Source of the DNA: Bradyrhizobium sp. CB82
GTDB taxonomy: Bacteria; Pseudomonadota; Alphaproteobacteria; Rhizobiales; Xanthobacteraceae
DNA length: 64,000 bases
Assembly: GCF_029714405.1 (NCBI RefSeq)
Contig: NZ_CP121650.1
Location: forward strand, 8,189,001-8,253,000
Reading direction: 5' to 3'
The notes under the pieces were generated by a model. It searched no databases. It was not told the DNA's origin and saw only the letters and a list, made by a program, of their open reading frames with translations. The position numbers and the translations under genes were made by a program. Positions within the stretch are counted from its first letter, which is position 1, and the number at the start of each line of letters is the position of its first letter. Positions 41,934 through 51,483 of this stretch are shown here, piece after piece.

Positions 41934-42863
41934 ATGCAAAACCAATCACAGCAATCTGTTCCCGTCAGTGCCTTTGATCCGCGCGCTGATTCCTCACGAA
42001 CTGAAATGCTGCGCGCTGAAATTTGCGCCAGCAGCAAACTCTCCTTCCTCATGGAGTCGCATGACGGACTCTCCGCCGCGATCGCCGAGAGCGTAGGTTT
42101 CAAAGGTCTCTGGGCGTCAGGGCTGTCGATTGCCAGCTCTCTCGGCTACCGCGATGCCAACGAGGCGTCATGGAGCCAACTCGTTGACGTCGTTGAGCGG
42201 ATCGTGGACTCCACCACGCTGCCTGTTCTGGTTGACGGCGATGGCGGCTTCGGCAATTTCAACAACGCTCGTCTTCTGGCACGTAAACTCCGTCAACGCG
42301 GCGCTGCTGGGATTGCCCTGGAAGATAGCTATTTTCCAAAAACGAACTCTCTTATTGGCGAGCGGCATCCCCTCGTCGATATCGCCGAATTCTCTGGCCG
42401 TCTGCGTGCAGTGAAGGATACAGTCGGGCAAGATCTGGTCCTCGTGGCCCGGATCGAGTCGTTGATCGCCGGCCATGGAATGGACGACGCAATTTCGCGC
42501 GCTCATTCTTACGCGGATGCCGGTGCCGATGCGATCCTCATTCACTCACGAAAGAGCACCGCGGACGAGATCTTTTCGTTCGCGAACGCATGGCAGAACA
42601 GGTTGCCAGTTGTGATCGTTCCAACGAAATACTATCAAACGCCGGCCTCGGCGTACCGAAAGGCCCACGTCTCTACGGTGATCTGGGCCAACCATGCCAT
42701 GCGAGCTGCAATTGCGGCAATGCGGCGGGTCTGCCACCGCATCTTCACTGAGGAGAACACTGCCAGCATTGAGCCGAGTATTGCGTCTCTCGACGAGGTC
42801 TTCGAACTCTTGAGGTACGACGAACTCGCCCGTGCCGAAGCGCGCTATCTTCGCCTCTCCTGA
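41934..42863 (+). CDS. pepM: phosphoenolpyruvate phosphonomutase
   Basis: Rearranges PEP to phosphonopyruvate, forming the C-P bond that starts nearly all phosphonate pathways. The 309-residue protein has GLWASGLSIASSLGYRD (Trp60, Ser62), VDGDGGFGN (metal-binding Asp near 101-103), the active-site loop EDSYFPKTNS (residues 130-139), LVARIESLIAG and AILIHSRK. The family hallmark is EDKx5NS; here the first Lys is Ser132, while Lys136 and Asn138, which line the active site, are kept. I start at MQNQSQQ because the preceding DNA is the leader repeat; a longer start is possible. Phosphonopyruvate hydrolase is the main alternative, but FPKTNS favours mutase. It opens the cluster; aminotransferase and later genes follow after debris. 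Confidence 0.88.
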   Translation: MQNQSQQSVPVSAFDPRADSSRTEMLRAEICASSKLSFLMESHDGLSAAIAESVGFKGLWASGLSIASSLGYRDANEASWSQLVDVVERIVDSTTLPVLVDGDGGFGNFNNARLLARKLRQRGAAGIALEDSYFPKTNSLIGERHPLVDIAEFSGRLRAVKDTVGQDLVLVARIESLIAGHGMDDAISRAHSYADAGADAILIHSRKSTADEIFSFANAWQNRLPVVIVPTKYYQTPASAYRKAHVSTVIWANHAMRAAIAAMRRVCHRIFTEENTASIEPSIASLDEVFELLRYDELARAEARYLRLS

Positions 42864-42946
42864 CTGAGGACAGCATGTCTCATTCACCCTGTGCCCACTC
42901 ATTCTCGGAGGATCATCGCCATGCAACTGGCTGCCTTTCAACACAC

Positions 42947-43222
42947 TCAACTGAACTTGCCGTCGAAACGGGTTTTCACTCCATCGCGTTTGCGAACGAT
43001 TACCTCGACAGCTCTTACCCGACCGATTTTGATTGGCGCAATATCTAGATCCGATCTTCCCATCTCGACGACCATCCCGTGACCCACGAGGCCTTCAGGC
43101 TCATTCCTCTCTTGAAAAACGCCAACGCGGACGATGTCGGTGTATCCTAAGATGTAGGGTCCGTGTTTCAAGAAGTCCGTAGGCTCCGCCGCACCGAAAA
43201 TAAGCGGACGATCGTCGCGCAT
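42947..43222 (-). CDS. hypothetical protein, uncertain
   Basis: A 91-residue minus-strand frame (MRDDRPLIFGAAEPTDFLKH, later MVVEMGRSDLDIAPIKIGRV). A diverged copy of its C-terminal half lies at ~45715-45880 (FIEMSWEIGLSDCRNVQIGC), after the deleted pepM copy, so this piece travelled with pepM. The family is not recognised. Coding is plausible but not certain. Confidence 0.35.
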   Translation of the reverse strand: MRDDRPLIFGAAEPTDFLKHGPYILGYTDIVRVGVFQERNEPEGLVGHGMVVEMGRSDLDIAPIKIGRVRAVEVIVRKRDGVKTRFDGKFS

Positions 43223-43259
43223 CGCCTCGAGTTACGCCTCCAACGTCCAAGATTACATA

Positions 43260-43540
43260 TTTATGACGACGCTGGATCAACGGTTCAGGAGTAGCCCGAT
43301 CGCCGGTAGAAGCACCGCCAGCCGCCGCTCAGAAAGCGACGATGCACGGCCTGGAAGTTCGGATGACACTGCGACAGCAAGCCCAGCGTGCGCCCTGTTC
43401 AAAATCAAAAGCGCGGCTTCCAGAGCTCGCCGCGTCGCTATCGGCTTCCGCCCTGGCCGGCGGTCGGCAACCTCCTCTTCCCGAAAGTGTTTGCGGATGC
43501 GCTTCCACTGCTCGTCCGTCAACCATCCGCACTGGGCAAT
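43260..43540 (-). mobile_element. IS5-family transposase N-terminal remnant
   Basis: Minus-strand LTDEQWKRIRKHFREEEVAD and RRPGRKPIATRRALEAALLI match the N-terminus of IS5-type transposases. A shift near 43400 moves the continuation (CHPNFQAVHRRFLSGGW) to the next frame, and the element ends there. Confidence 0.8.
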
Positions 43541-44019
43541 GAACGCCTATTCTTTGCCGGGCTCTCAATGCAGTGATTTGTTGCAGATTTTAGCGGGCCG
43601 ACTCGAGGGCAATCCTGAGACTGCATCCAACGCAGCTGAAATATCCTTAGCGTCGGCGAATTCGTTCACGGTTGACACCCCGTTCCCTTTCAGCTTTCAG
43701 ATCTCGCATCGCAGACCACTCTTCACGTGGACATCAGACGTGTAGGATATCGCTCTTTGCGATGCAGCACCTCGTTGCAACTTCGTGTGCGGTGTCGCGT
43801 GCGACATTGCGAACATCTAACAGGAGCGAGTTTCTTTCGGATAGCAAGCGCGCGCTGCACGCTCGTTCTGACGAGCTGTTAGGCGGTATCCGCGCACGCA
43901 AGTTTCAGGCGATTGGCCCATTGCTTGCTTCCCTCCTTGCCGAACCGGAGAATTCCCTGCCGTGTCTGTAGCGTTTGCTCCAGACAAACGCCGTTTTTAT
44001 GCGACGAAAGGCACCTGCC
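43541..44019. other. no gene identified
   Basis: A plus-strand frame (43672-43971) ends ARKFQAIGPLLASLLAEPEN. It may be a relic; no family signal. Confidence 0.3.
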
Positions 44020-44823
44020 ATGAAGAAATGCACTTCTATCACGACTAAGGCGCTGGGCACGGCCGCCCTAGCGCTGATTTTAATGACAGGCACGGCGCTC
44101 GCAGGCCAATACAACACGGACAAGTTCGGCGAAGTTCTGCTCCACTCGCGCAGCGCTCGTGTGCGCCCATCGAGGCCTGCATGGCACGCTGGTTGGTACC
44201 AACATCCACATTCCCGAGATCCGGGATATTTCCGAAAACTCTCGTGGCGCGATCAAGGCCGCGGCAGACAAGAACATCGAATGCGTTGAAATTGATCTGC
44301 GCTCGACCAATTGGGGCGACGTAATCGTGCTCCACGACACCAAGCTGGGCCGCACCACGAACGTCGGCGCAGTCAACGGCATGCAAAACTATGACCCATA
44401 CAGTGACACGGGCTACAATCCGCCGCTGTCGCATTACTATCATCCGCCGGAGCAGTTGAAATAGGGACAGCTAGCGCCAACGTGAATTCGGTCTCCAAAG
44501 AAAACCTGCCAAGCTTGGGCGACATCTTGGAGTATACCAACGACAACAAGATCTCCATCATCCTGTTTCTGGAAATTCGGGATGTCGACACCGCCCGTTC
44601 GGCGTGGACGTTTGCGACAGTGCCAATGCCGCTGCCTGCGGAGGCCACGGTGGAGACGGGGTGAGGACGCACCGCGCTCGCGGCGACAATCCACGCTCTC
44701 CTTGTTTCCCGGGCAATAGCCGAAACTGTGTCACCGAAGAAGACGCTCGAGGCTTTGTTTGCAAGCGACACGGTAGATGCCACCGGCTCCTGGCTGCTTT
44801 CTGACAAAAAATCCGGCAGGTGA
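44020..44823 (+). pseudogene. glycerophosphodiester phosphodiesterase, frameshifted
   Basis: Starts MKKCTSITTKALGTAALALI with a signal peptide ending TALAG, then shifts frame near 44150. The next frame reads CAHRGLHGTLVGTN and NIECVEIDLRSTNWGDVIVL HDTKLGRTTNV, which contains the HRG and ExD catalytic motifs of GDPD enzymes that cleave glycerophosphodiesters. A stop at 44462 and further shifts follow (KENLPSLGDILEYTNDNKIS, ALFASDTVDATGSW). It is an exported enzyme, now broken, lying within the phosphonate locus. Confidence 0.8.
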
Positions 44824-45414
44824 CACAGCTCATCTCTGCCATGAAGAAGGATTATGGAGCACCGCTAACGCGGGGAAACGACTTTACGCCTCGCTTTTAG
44901 CATGCCGAGATACCAGGCCGCCATCAGACTTGACGCCATACGCTTTCCTTTCAATACCCGGACGCCATGAAAGGCTATTGGGCGGGTGAGGAGGACACAG
45001 CCGCCAGCACCTCGACGGCTAAACAATCCTGGGAGAGCCGACACCCGGGTAGTCCGAAGAAACGGCCGCGACGCCCGTAATCGGCAGCGCTTAAGGCCTC
45101 ACGGCGCACCACGGCCTGCCGTCTTCCACGATACACCGGCCTTTCTGGGCAGCGTCGTACGCGCGCCCCGAGATGAAGGTCACGAGGTCAGCCGCGGGCG
45201 GCGAAGGCCTTGTGGTGAGCCGTAATGGCTGCAGCTCACTTGGGCGGTTACGCCTCCGTCTGTCCGGCCTTCTCATGAGAACCGAGCAGTACCATTCTTA
45301 AGGCGGCAATCAGTTCGCTGAAGGTCTGCTGACTATTAGGACGCAGCCGAGACGTTCGTCCTCACTTCTACGGTGGGCTGCCAAATATCGTGGGCCGCCA
45401 ACTCTTGTGCTCCG
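44824..45414. other. no supported gene
   Basis: A minus-strand frame (45276-45091) includes PPAADLVTFISGRAYDAAQK and may be a small relic. Otherwise nothing recognised. Confidence 0.3.
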
Positions 45415-45700
45415 GTCAACTACCAACGCTGGCAATTGAGCTAGATGACGGAAGCATGTCACCTATCGCTGATGAACGTCGGCCGCTCAAACGAACAAGG
45501 AATTGGCAGGCAAGACCAATCACAATTTGTCCCCTCCAAGCCCGCTCAACGTCTTTCGAACTGTAGAGGTACGACGAACTTACCCGTGCGGAAGCGCGCC
45601 ATATGCTGACCGACTGCAATGGCTTCTCGTTCACACTGCAACATACTTATTCTCGAAGGACCAGAGTCATGCAATCGGCAGCCTTGCCATCACGCCCAAC
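45415..45700 (+). pseudogene. pepM copy with internal deletion (includes leader repeat copy B)
   Basis: 45415-45500 matches the leader repeat and 45530-45700 matches the 3' end of pepM and its downstream sequence (CTTTCGAACTGTAGAGG against CTTCGAACTCTTGAGG, then GGAAGCGCGCCATAT). About 800 bp of coding sequence is deleted between them. Similarity to sequence downstream of the intact pepM continues to ~45880. Confidence 0.7.
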
Positions 45701-45993
45701 CGCAATTTTCGGGGAAGCACACGTCTCCATCCTGGACCCTTGCATATCGAATGGCGCGACAGCTCTTACGCAGCCGATCTGTACATTGCGGCAGTCGCTC
45801 AGCCCGATCTCCCAGCTCATTTCAATGAACCACCAGTCGCCGACGAGGAGCTGCGGGCTCATTTCGCTCCTAGAGCTCCGCCAACGCGACCGACGATCTG
45901 TCTTAGAATGTGAGCGCCGTCTTTCTGGAAGCTTGTAGACCTCACAACGCAGCGGCCACCACAAGGGACACTTTGGATCGACGGAGAGCGCGC

Positions 45994-47184
45994 ATGTTGG
46001 CGCAACGGACAGCCTTGTTCAAATCTTCTGGTACCGCTGCGGCAAGGACTGCCGCCAAAGCAGCCGCTGCGTCCGGTAGGGAAATCATCGATCTGACCGC
46101 CGGAGAGATCTGGAGCCACACGGCGCCATTAGTGCAGGAGGGCGCGATCGCCGCCATTACCGGCAACGTTAACCGCTACACCGACACGCTCGGTCTGCTG
46201 GAGTTACGCCATGCACTTGCCCGCAAGACTTCCACAGAAACCGCTCAACCCTGGTCGGCAGATGAAATCGCGGTGACGACCGGCGCCAAACAGGCGCTCT
46301 TCAATGCAGCGATGGCCCTTGTGGATCCCGGGGACGAAGTCCTGATCCCCGCTCCCTACTGGACCACTTTTCCAGCTCAGATCATAATTGCTGGCGGCAC
46401 GCCAGTCTTTATCGAGACCAGACACAGCAAGTTTGTGCCGAGGCTTGCTGACATCACGGCGGCAGTTACACGAAAGACGAAGGCGATCGTAATCAACACG
46501 CCGAACAATCCGACTGGCGCTGTCTACGACCGCGACACTCTTGCTGGGATGGCTCAACTTGCCGTCGATCGTGAGCTCTGGATCATCTTCGATGAATGCT
46601 ACGGGACTTTCGCCCACTCCCCACATGTCCATCATCCGATCGTCACGGTGGCGCCCCGGGCCCGGGATCGCACTTTGATTGTTAATTCGTTTTCCAAAAC
46701 GTTGGCTCTAACCGGCTGGCGAATTGGCTATCTCGCTGCCCCCAAGACGGTCATCGGCGCAGTTAAGGCGCTCCAAAGCCATACAACTTCCAGTCCCAAT
46801 GTCATTGCGCAACATGCGCTGCTTCATCATCTGAAATCTGGCGATACAGCCTTCCAAATGCAACTGCAGCGTCAGGTTGCCGACGGCCGGGCGCTTGGGC
46901 TGTCGGTCCTTTCAGAGCTGAGATCGGTCCCTCAGCCGATCGCCCAAGGCGGATTCTACTTCTATCTTGACCTCGGCGACCTGCAGCGATCCGCCAAGGC
47001 CAATGGCCGCGAACTGAGTGCCGATGATGTCGCTAGCGCGCTGCTGACGGATGCCGGTGTCGCAACAGTGTCAGGCACAGCCTTTGGCGACCCCATCGGG
47101 CTACGACTGTCCTACGGCATCGATCGAGACCTACTCGACAAAGGCTTGCGACGCCTGACCACAACTCTAAACACTTGGAACTGA
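45994..47184 (+). CDS. class I PLP aminotransferase (AspC-like), phosphonate cluster
   Basis: A 396-residue fold-type I aminotransferase. Seen are TTGAKQALFNAAMALVDPGD, NTPNNPTGAV (Asn ~171), IFDECYG (Asp200, Tyr203), the Schiff-base lysine in NSFSKTLALTGWRIGYL (Lys235) and the substrate-carboxylate Arg near the C-terminus (GLRLSYG). The start at ATG 45994 has GGAGAG six bases upstream. With PEP mutase and no decarboxylase nearby, its likely job is to convert phosphonopyruvate to phosphonoalanine, using an amino-acid donor such as aspartate or glutamate. That substrate is inferred from context; by sequence alone it is an aspartate/aromatic-type aminotransferase. Confidence 0.85.
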   Translation: MLAQRTALFKSSGTAAARTAAKAAAASGREIIDLTAGEIWSHTAPLVQEGAIAAITGNVNRYTDTLGLLELRHALARKTSTETAQPWSADEIAVTTGAKQALFNAAMALVDPGDEVLIPAPYWTTFPAQIIIAGGTPVFIETRHSKFVPRLADITAAVTRKTKAIVINTPNNPTGAVYDRDTLAGMAQLAVDRELWIIFDECYGTFAHSPHVHHPIVTVAPRARDRTLIVNSFSKTLALTGWRIGYLAAPKTVIGAVKALQSHTTSSPNVIAQHALLHHLKSGDTAFQMQLQRQVADGRALGLSVLSELRSVPQPIAQGGFYFYLDLGDLQRSAKANGRELSADDVASALLTDAGVATVSGTAFGDPIGLRLSYGIDRDLLDKGLRRLTTTLNTWN

Positions 47185-47220
47185 ATTCTCGGCCCCGCAA
47201 GATGCCTGGAGGTTAACCTC

Positions 47221-47470
47221 ATGCCTGACAAGCCAAGCCACGTCGTCGTCCGTGCAGCGGGGCTCGGCTCGCGCCTGCGCGACCATGGCAGAGACGCGGC
47301 GAAAGCCTCTAAGCGAACTGCATGGCACGCCGATCTTCCACACCACACCCGGCAACCTCGCCGCCCTTTGCGATGCCGAAAGAACCATCGTAGTTGGCTA
47401 TTGAACGGGCCATACGTTTGCAGCCTGCGCCGACACATTCAACTGAAAAGTACGGGACCAGCCTTAACAG
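47221..47470 (+). pseudogene. decayed 5' copy of the nucleotidyltransferase gene
   Basis: MPDKPSHVVVRAAGLGSRLR, then in other frames ELHGTPIFHTTPGNLAAL and RTIVVGY, parallels KAVILAAGFGSRLR, VNGTPILYNALRNLEAV and ATLVVGY in the intact gene 300 bp downstream. A central deletion and frameshifts are present. Confidence 0.7.
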
Positions 47471-47536
47471 ACTTGTGGAGAGTCTCTGCTCCTGGGAATG
47501 ACGACGCGATATCGCGCAACAATGAAGGTGATTGAA

Positions 47537-48346
47537 ATGAGCGCCGATACGCCGAAGAAAGCTGTCATTCTCGCCGCCGGTTTCGGCTCTCGCCTGCGAC
47601 CGCTGACAGATTTGCGCCCGAAGCCCCTCGTCGAGGTCAACGGCACGCCGATCCTCTACAACGCCCTGCGTAACCTGGAAGCGGTCGGCGTCGAAGAGGC
47701 GACGCTGGTCGTCGGCTATCGCAAAGACGCTATTCAGTATGCCTGCGGCAGCTGCTTCGGTAGACTTAAGATCAACTACATCGAGTCAACCGTTTTCGAC
47801 CACACCGGCAGCGCCTATTCCCTATGGCTGGCGCGTGATGCACTTCTTTCCGAAGACTGCTACCTGTTGGAAGGTGATGTTTTCTTTGAGGAGGATACGC
47901 TCCGCTATCTCAACCTTGTAGATGCGCTCGACGTTGCTGCGGTTGCACCATTCGAGCCGAGCATGCAAGGGTCCGCCGTAACGCTCTCAGAGAATGGGCT
48001 CATTTCTGCGTTCCGTCTGAAGCAGACCGCAGCAAATCTTGACGGGAATGGCCCGGTACTTTTCAAGACCATGAATATACTGAGGTTTAATTCCGTTACG
48101 CTGAGAAACACGATTGTGCCTGCCCTGAACGACTTAATCGGTTCAGGTGCTACGCAGACGTATACCGAGGAGTTGCTGGCCCATCTCGTCGAAAGCAGCG
48201 GGCTGCAGCTTGCGGCAGCGCGCTGCGACGATCTTCGTTGGTATGAGATCGACAGCACGGACGACTTGCGTATCGCTGAAAGCATCTTCGCAACAGCATC
48301 GCCCCGCTCGTCAGCCGGGTCGTTTGAGCATCAGACTGGAAGTTGA
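47537..48346 (+). CDS. sugar/phosphonate nucleotidyltransferase (PntC/LicC-like)
   Basis: A 269-residue NTP transferase with the signature VILAAGFGSRLRPLTDLRPK PLVEVNG (NTP-binding Gly/Arg and catalytic Lys), then LLEGDVFFEEDTL, a metal-binding Asp region. It resembles choline-phosphate and 2-aminoethylphosphonate cytidylyltransferases that activate small phospho- or phosphonate head groups as CMP esters. The start at ATG 47537 is preceded by AAGGTG. Twelve bp separate it from a CDP-alcohol phosphotransferase, the expected next enzyme. The nucleotide used cannot be told from sequence. Confidence 0.85.
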   Translation: MSADTPKKAVILAAGFGSRLRPLTDLRPKPLVEVNGTPILYNALRNLEAVGVEEATLVVGYRKDAIQYACGSCFGRLKINYIESTVFDHTGSAYSLWLARDALLSEDCYLLEGDVFFEEDTLRYLNLVDALDVAAVAPFEPSMQGSAVTLSENGLISAFRLKQTAANLDGNGPVLFKTMNILRFNSVTLRNTIVPALNDLIGSGATQTYTEELLAHLVESSGLQLAAARCDDLRWYEIDSTDDLRIAESIFATASPRSSAGSFEHQTGS

Positions 48347-48358
48347 GGGGAAGCTCCA

Positions 48359-48958
48359 ATGCTCCGCCAGCTTATCGATCCGGCCAATGCCGTAACTGCA
48401 GCAGGTCTGGTGCTGTCGGTCATCGGTATCAACTGTGCTATCGCCGGCCTTCCGGAGGGTGGAGTAGCGATCGTGCTCTGGGCGTTGCTCGCCGATCACC
48501 TCGACGGGGTTGTCGCCCAGCGAACGCAAGGCCGCGCTGCGGAGACAGGACAGGTTGGGAAAAATCTGGATTCGCTTGCAGATCTGGTGAGTGCCGGTAT
48601 CTTTCCGGCAGTAACGTCGATAATCGTTGGCCATGGTTCAACGATCTCCGTTGCCGCAGGAACTATTCTCGTTGTGGCTAGTGCCCTGCGACTAAGCTAC
48701 TTCAACGTATTCGGGTCTCCGGGTGGCCGGTTCATTGGCGTGCCGACCACCTATGCGGTACCGGTAACGGCAATCATATTTTTGTTCCGGCCGGTTATTC
48801 CCGCGGCGACCTTCCCGAACCTGTTCGCGTTCGTCCTCGTCGCAATTGCTGTCCTCCACATTGCACCCCTGCGAGTGCCGAAGACGGCTGGCGTCATGTA
48901 TCTCGTCGTCACCGCGTTCTGTGTTGGGGCATCTATCGTATTAGCAACGAGAACATAA
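48359..48958 (+). CDS. CDP-alcohol phosphatidyltransferase
   Basis: A 199-residue integral membrane enzyme with about six hydrophobic segments. The CDP-alcohol motif is present as LDGVVAQR (Asp49, Gly50, Ala53, Arg55) and GKNLDSLAD (Gly67, Asp71, Asp75), with one extra residue between Ala and Arg compared with the usual DGxxAR. Such enzymes swap CMP for an alcohol: either CMP-phosphonate plus a lipid alcohol, or CDP-diacylglycerol plus a head group. Next to the nucleotidyltransferase, a phosphonate lipid or conjugate is the likely product. The start has a GAGGGG ribosome site. Confidence 0.85.
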   Translation: MLRQLIDPANAVTAAGLVLSVIGINCAIAGLPEGGVAIVLWALLADHLDGVVAQRTQGRAAETGQVGKNLDSLADLVSAGIFPAVTSIIVGHGSTISVAAGTILVVASALRLSYFNVFGSPGGRFIGVPTTYAVPVTAIIFLFRPVIPAATFPNLFAFVLVAIAVLHIAPLRVPKTAGVMYLVVTAFCVGASIVLATRT

Positions 48959-48993
48959 ACGAGCAACGGCGAATTGATTACGCGGAGGAGCTG

Positions 48994-50130
48994 ATGCCTG
49001 ATTTCGGCCTGAAGTCGTCGATCGATCTGACCACGGCCCTGCCGCCTGCACCGCACGCTATCCACGAAGCGCTTGAAGATGCGTTTCGGCAAATTTGTGC
49101 CTCGGATACGACCGCGATGGATATCCGTCGGAACCGCCCGGGCGGAGCAAGGGAAGATGTTGAATGCGGGGCGCTCTGGCTTCGTGGCCGTTTTGGACAA
49201 GAGCTCGATCCTGAACGGATTGTTGTAACAAATGGGACACAGAGCGCGTTGAACTTACTATTCGGAGCAATCGAGCCCGGAGCGACCTTGTTCACGGAAT
49301 CGGTCACCTATGCCGTGTTGAGACAGCTTGCCACGCGCGCTGGGTTGAAGCCCGTCGGTCTACCGGTTGATCAAGAGGGTATCATTCCCGAAGCTCTTGA
49401 GGAGGGCTGTCTCGAAAGATCGGGCCAACGAGTGTTGTTTTGTAATCCTACGGTCCATAATCCAACGACAGCAGTGATGGGGGACGCACGCAGGATCCAC
49501 CTCGCGGAGACATGTAGGCGACATGGGATTACGATTATTGAGGACGATGTACTAGGCTTTCTGCATCCCGATGCGCCGCCGCCCATAGCCGCTTTTGCGC
49601 CGGACATTACGTGGTATTGCATGAGCGTCTCGAAGTGCTTCGCGATGGGTTTGCGCGTTGCTTACCTAATTGCGCCGACCGCTGACCGCGCACGGGAGCT
49701 GGTGGCACCGGTGCAGAGATTGTCCTCGTGGTTTCCGAACGCTCTATCCTCTCTCACCATAAATCATTGGATCAGCACTGGCCTTGCGCAGCACATTATC
49801 GATGCCGTACGGGCGGATATTCGCGAACGCCATGAGGTCGCATCCAAGATCTTGACGGCCGCTGAGTACGTGACGAAGCCTGGATCCCTCCACATTTGGG
49901 TGCCGTTGCCGGACCGTATCGAGCAGCATAAGCTTGTGAACGCCGCAAAGACCTGCGGCATTCTCATACGTCCTGCAGAGGTGTTCGCTGTCAGCGACTT
50001 CCGAATACCAAACGCGGTCCGGGTATCGCTAACCGCACCGCCGACCACCAATGACCTTGTGGTTGGGCTTTCAATCCTGGACAAGATCCTAGGACGAAAT
50101 GTTCAAGAGATCGCGGACGCGGGCCCCTGA
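48994..50130 (+). CDS. PLP-dependent aminotransferase, MocR/class I-II type without DNA-binding domain
   Basis: A 378-residue fold-type I enzyme: VVTNGTQSALNLLFGAIEPG, CNPTVHNPTTAVM, TIIEDDVLGFLHPD (Asp184/185), and Lys214 in MSVSKCFAMGLRVAYL. It resembles the catalytic half of MocR regulators and 2-aminoadipate aminotransferases, but has no winged-helix N-terminus. GGAGG lies seven bases before ATG. It is translationally close to the GNAT gene (6 bp). It is the second aminotransferase of the cluster, perhaps acting on a later aldehyde or keto intermediate. Substrate unknown. Confidence 0.82.
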   Translation: MPDFGLKSSIDLTTALPPAPHAIHEALEDAFRQICASDTTAMDIRRNRPGGAREDVECGALWLRGRFGQELDPERIVVTNGTQSALNLLFGAIEPGATLFTESVTYAVLRQLATRAGLKPVGLPVDQEGIIPEALEEGCLERSGQRVLFCNPTVHNPTTAVMGDARRIHLAETCRRHGITIIEDDVLGFLHPDAPPPIAAFAPDITWYCMSVSKCFAMGLRVAYLIAPTADRARELVAPVQRLSSWFPNALSSLTINHWISTGLAQHIIDAVRADIRERHEVASKILTAAEYVTKPGSLHIWVPLPDRIEQHKLVNAAKTCGILIRPAEVFAVSDFRIPNAVRVSLTAPPTTNDLVVGLSILDKILGRNVQEIADAGP

Positions 50131-50136
50131 CGGCAA

Positions 50137-50646
50137 ATGGCTAGGCAAGATGATATGCATAAAATATCGATAGCACGCGTTCCTCTTTCGGTCGTTGTTC
50201 CGTTGCGAGCATCAGAACTCCGCCCCGAAAGACACCCCAAGGACACCATTACGTCTGGCGATGTTCAGGCGGATAGCATTCACGTCGCCGCGACATCGCA
50301 AGATCAAGTCGTCGGAGTTGCATCGGCCGTTAGAGAGCCAGCGCCGCCTCCATTGAACAGCGCCGCCGCTTGGCGCATTCGCGGCGTCGCAGTTATCAGC
50401 CGTTTGCGTAGAACTGGACTTGGACGCCAACTGGTTGAAACCGCATGCAATCTGATAACCGATAGAGAAGTCTCAGTCTGGCTTTATGCACAAGAACGCG
50501 TCGGCGGCTTCTACGTTAAGCTGGGGTTTGCAATGGTTCTTACCGGCGTGCCGCATCACATCTCCGGCCTTGTCGGACTATATGAGCTGAAGCTTGGCAA
50601 TCGGGAGGAAGCCAGCTCAAGACAGCTCCGCAGCAGGAGGGCGTGA
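50137..50646 (+). CDS. GNAT-family N-acetyltransferase
   Basis: A 169-residue GNAT with the acetyl-CoA loop in RGVAVISRLRRTGLGRQLVE (about residues 82-101) and a C-terminal FYVKLGFAMV strand typical of the fold. Its stop overlaps the next gene by 4 bp, so the two are coupled. In this cluster it probably acetylates an aminophosphonate, either as a biosynthetic step or as self-protection, as phosphinothricin and FR-900098 producers do. That role is inference. Confidence 0.8.
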   Translation: MARQDDMHKISIARVPLSVVVPLRASELRPERHPKDTITSGDVQADSIHVAATSQDQVVGVASAVREPAPPPLNSAAAWRIRGVAVISRLRRTGLGRQLVETACNLITDREVSVWLYAQERVGGFYVKLGFAMVLTGVPHHISGLVGLYELKLGNREEASSRQLRSRRA

Positions 50647-51419
50647 CGATGGATACTGCGATCCAATGGGGTGATTTCACGACGAGCGCTCATGACTACA
50701 GCCAACGCCCGCCGCATTCTCCAGCATTGCTGAGAACGCTCGCTGCAGGTCTTCGCATCGATCAAAAGCGACGACATGTGGTTGATTTGTGCGCAGGGAC
50801 TGGGAATTTGACAGCGACGCTGGCCGCGCTCAACCTTAAAGGATGGGCGGTTGAGCCAGAGGCGGTGATGCGCGACGAGGCTCGGCGTCTTCATCGCGGA
50901 GGCGATTTGTTCGAATGGTGCTGGGGTACGGCCGAAGAAAGCGGGTTGAACGACAAGAGCGCGAATTGGATCGTAATCGGAAACGCATTTCAGTTCCTCG
51001 ACGCGCAGCGAACGCTCAAGGAATGTAATCGTATCCTCAGGCCAGGCGGCTTCCTCACAGTGCTCTGGAATCCAAGAGACTTGCTGGTCGATGCCTTTCA
51101 GCGTTCAATTGACGAGCTCGTCCGGGCATCTTCCACGGCCATCTCTCAGACATTTACGAACGCCGAGAAGGCTATCGAGCCTATCGTTGCCTCCCCATAC
51201 TTTGTACCGTTCATTTATTGCGATCGCGTTGACTGGCACGAGATGTCGCCGGAGACCTTCATGGCGACGTGGCGATCGGCCCATTATGTTCCGAGTCAAA
51301 TTGGGCGAACGGCATGGCTCGCTCTGCTTGAGGAAATTCGCGCACGGGTCGGCAGCGTCCGATCGTTGAGGACAGCGTGGCGGACAAGAGCTTGGACTTA
51401 CAAAGTCACCAAGAACTGA
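50643..51419 (+). CDS. SAM-dependent methyltransferase (class I)
   Basis: A 258-residue Rossmann methyltransferase. Motif I is HVVDLCAGTGNLTATL, acidic residues follow at AVEPEAVM, and motif III-like ECNRILRPGGFLTVLWNP ends the core. It starts with GTG (or ATG 50649) overlapping the GNAT stop. O- or N-methylation of the phosphonate product is likely. The acceptor cannot be predicted. Confidence 0.82.
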   Translation: MTMDTAIQWGDFTTSAHDYSQRPPHSPALLRTLAAGLRIDQKRRHVVDLCAGTGNLTATLAALNLKGWAVEPEAVMRDEARRLHRGGDLFEWCWGTAEESGLNDKSANWIVIGNAFQFLDAQRTLKECNRILRPGGFLTVLWNPRDLLVDAFQRSIDELVRASSTAISQTFTNAEKAIEPIVASPYFVPFIYCDRVDWHEMSPETFMATWRSAHYVPSQIGRTAWLALLEEIRARVGSVRSLRTAWRTRAWTYKVTKN

Positions 51420-51483
51420 GGAGCGGGTGCGACGGTGCTGGGGCACTAGCATTCTTCGTTGGCGAGCATGAGGAGAACTATAA

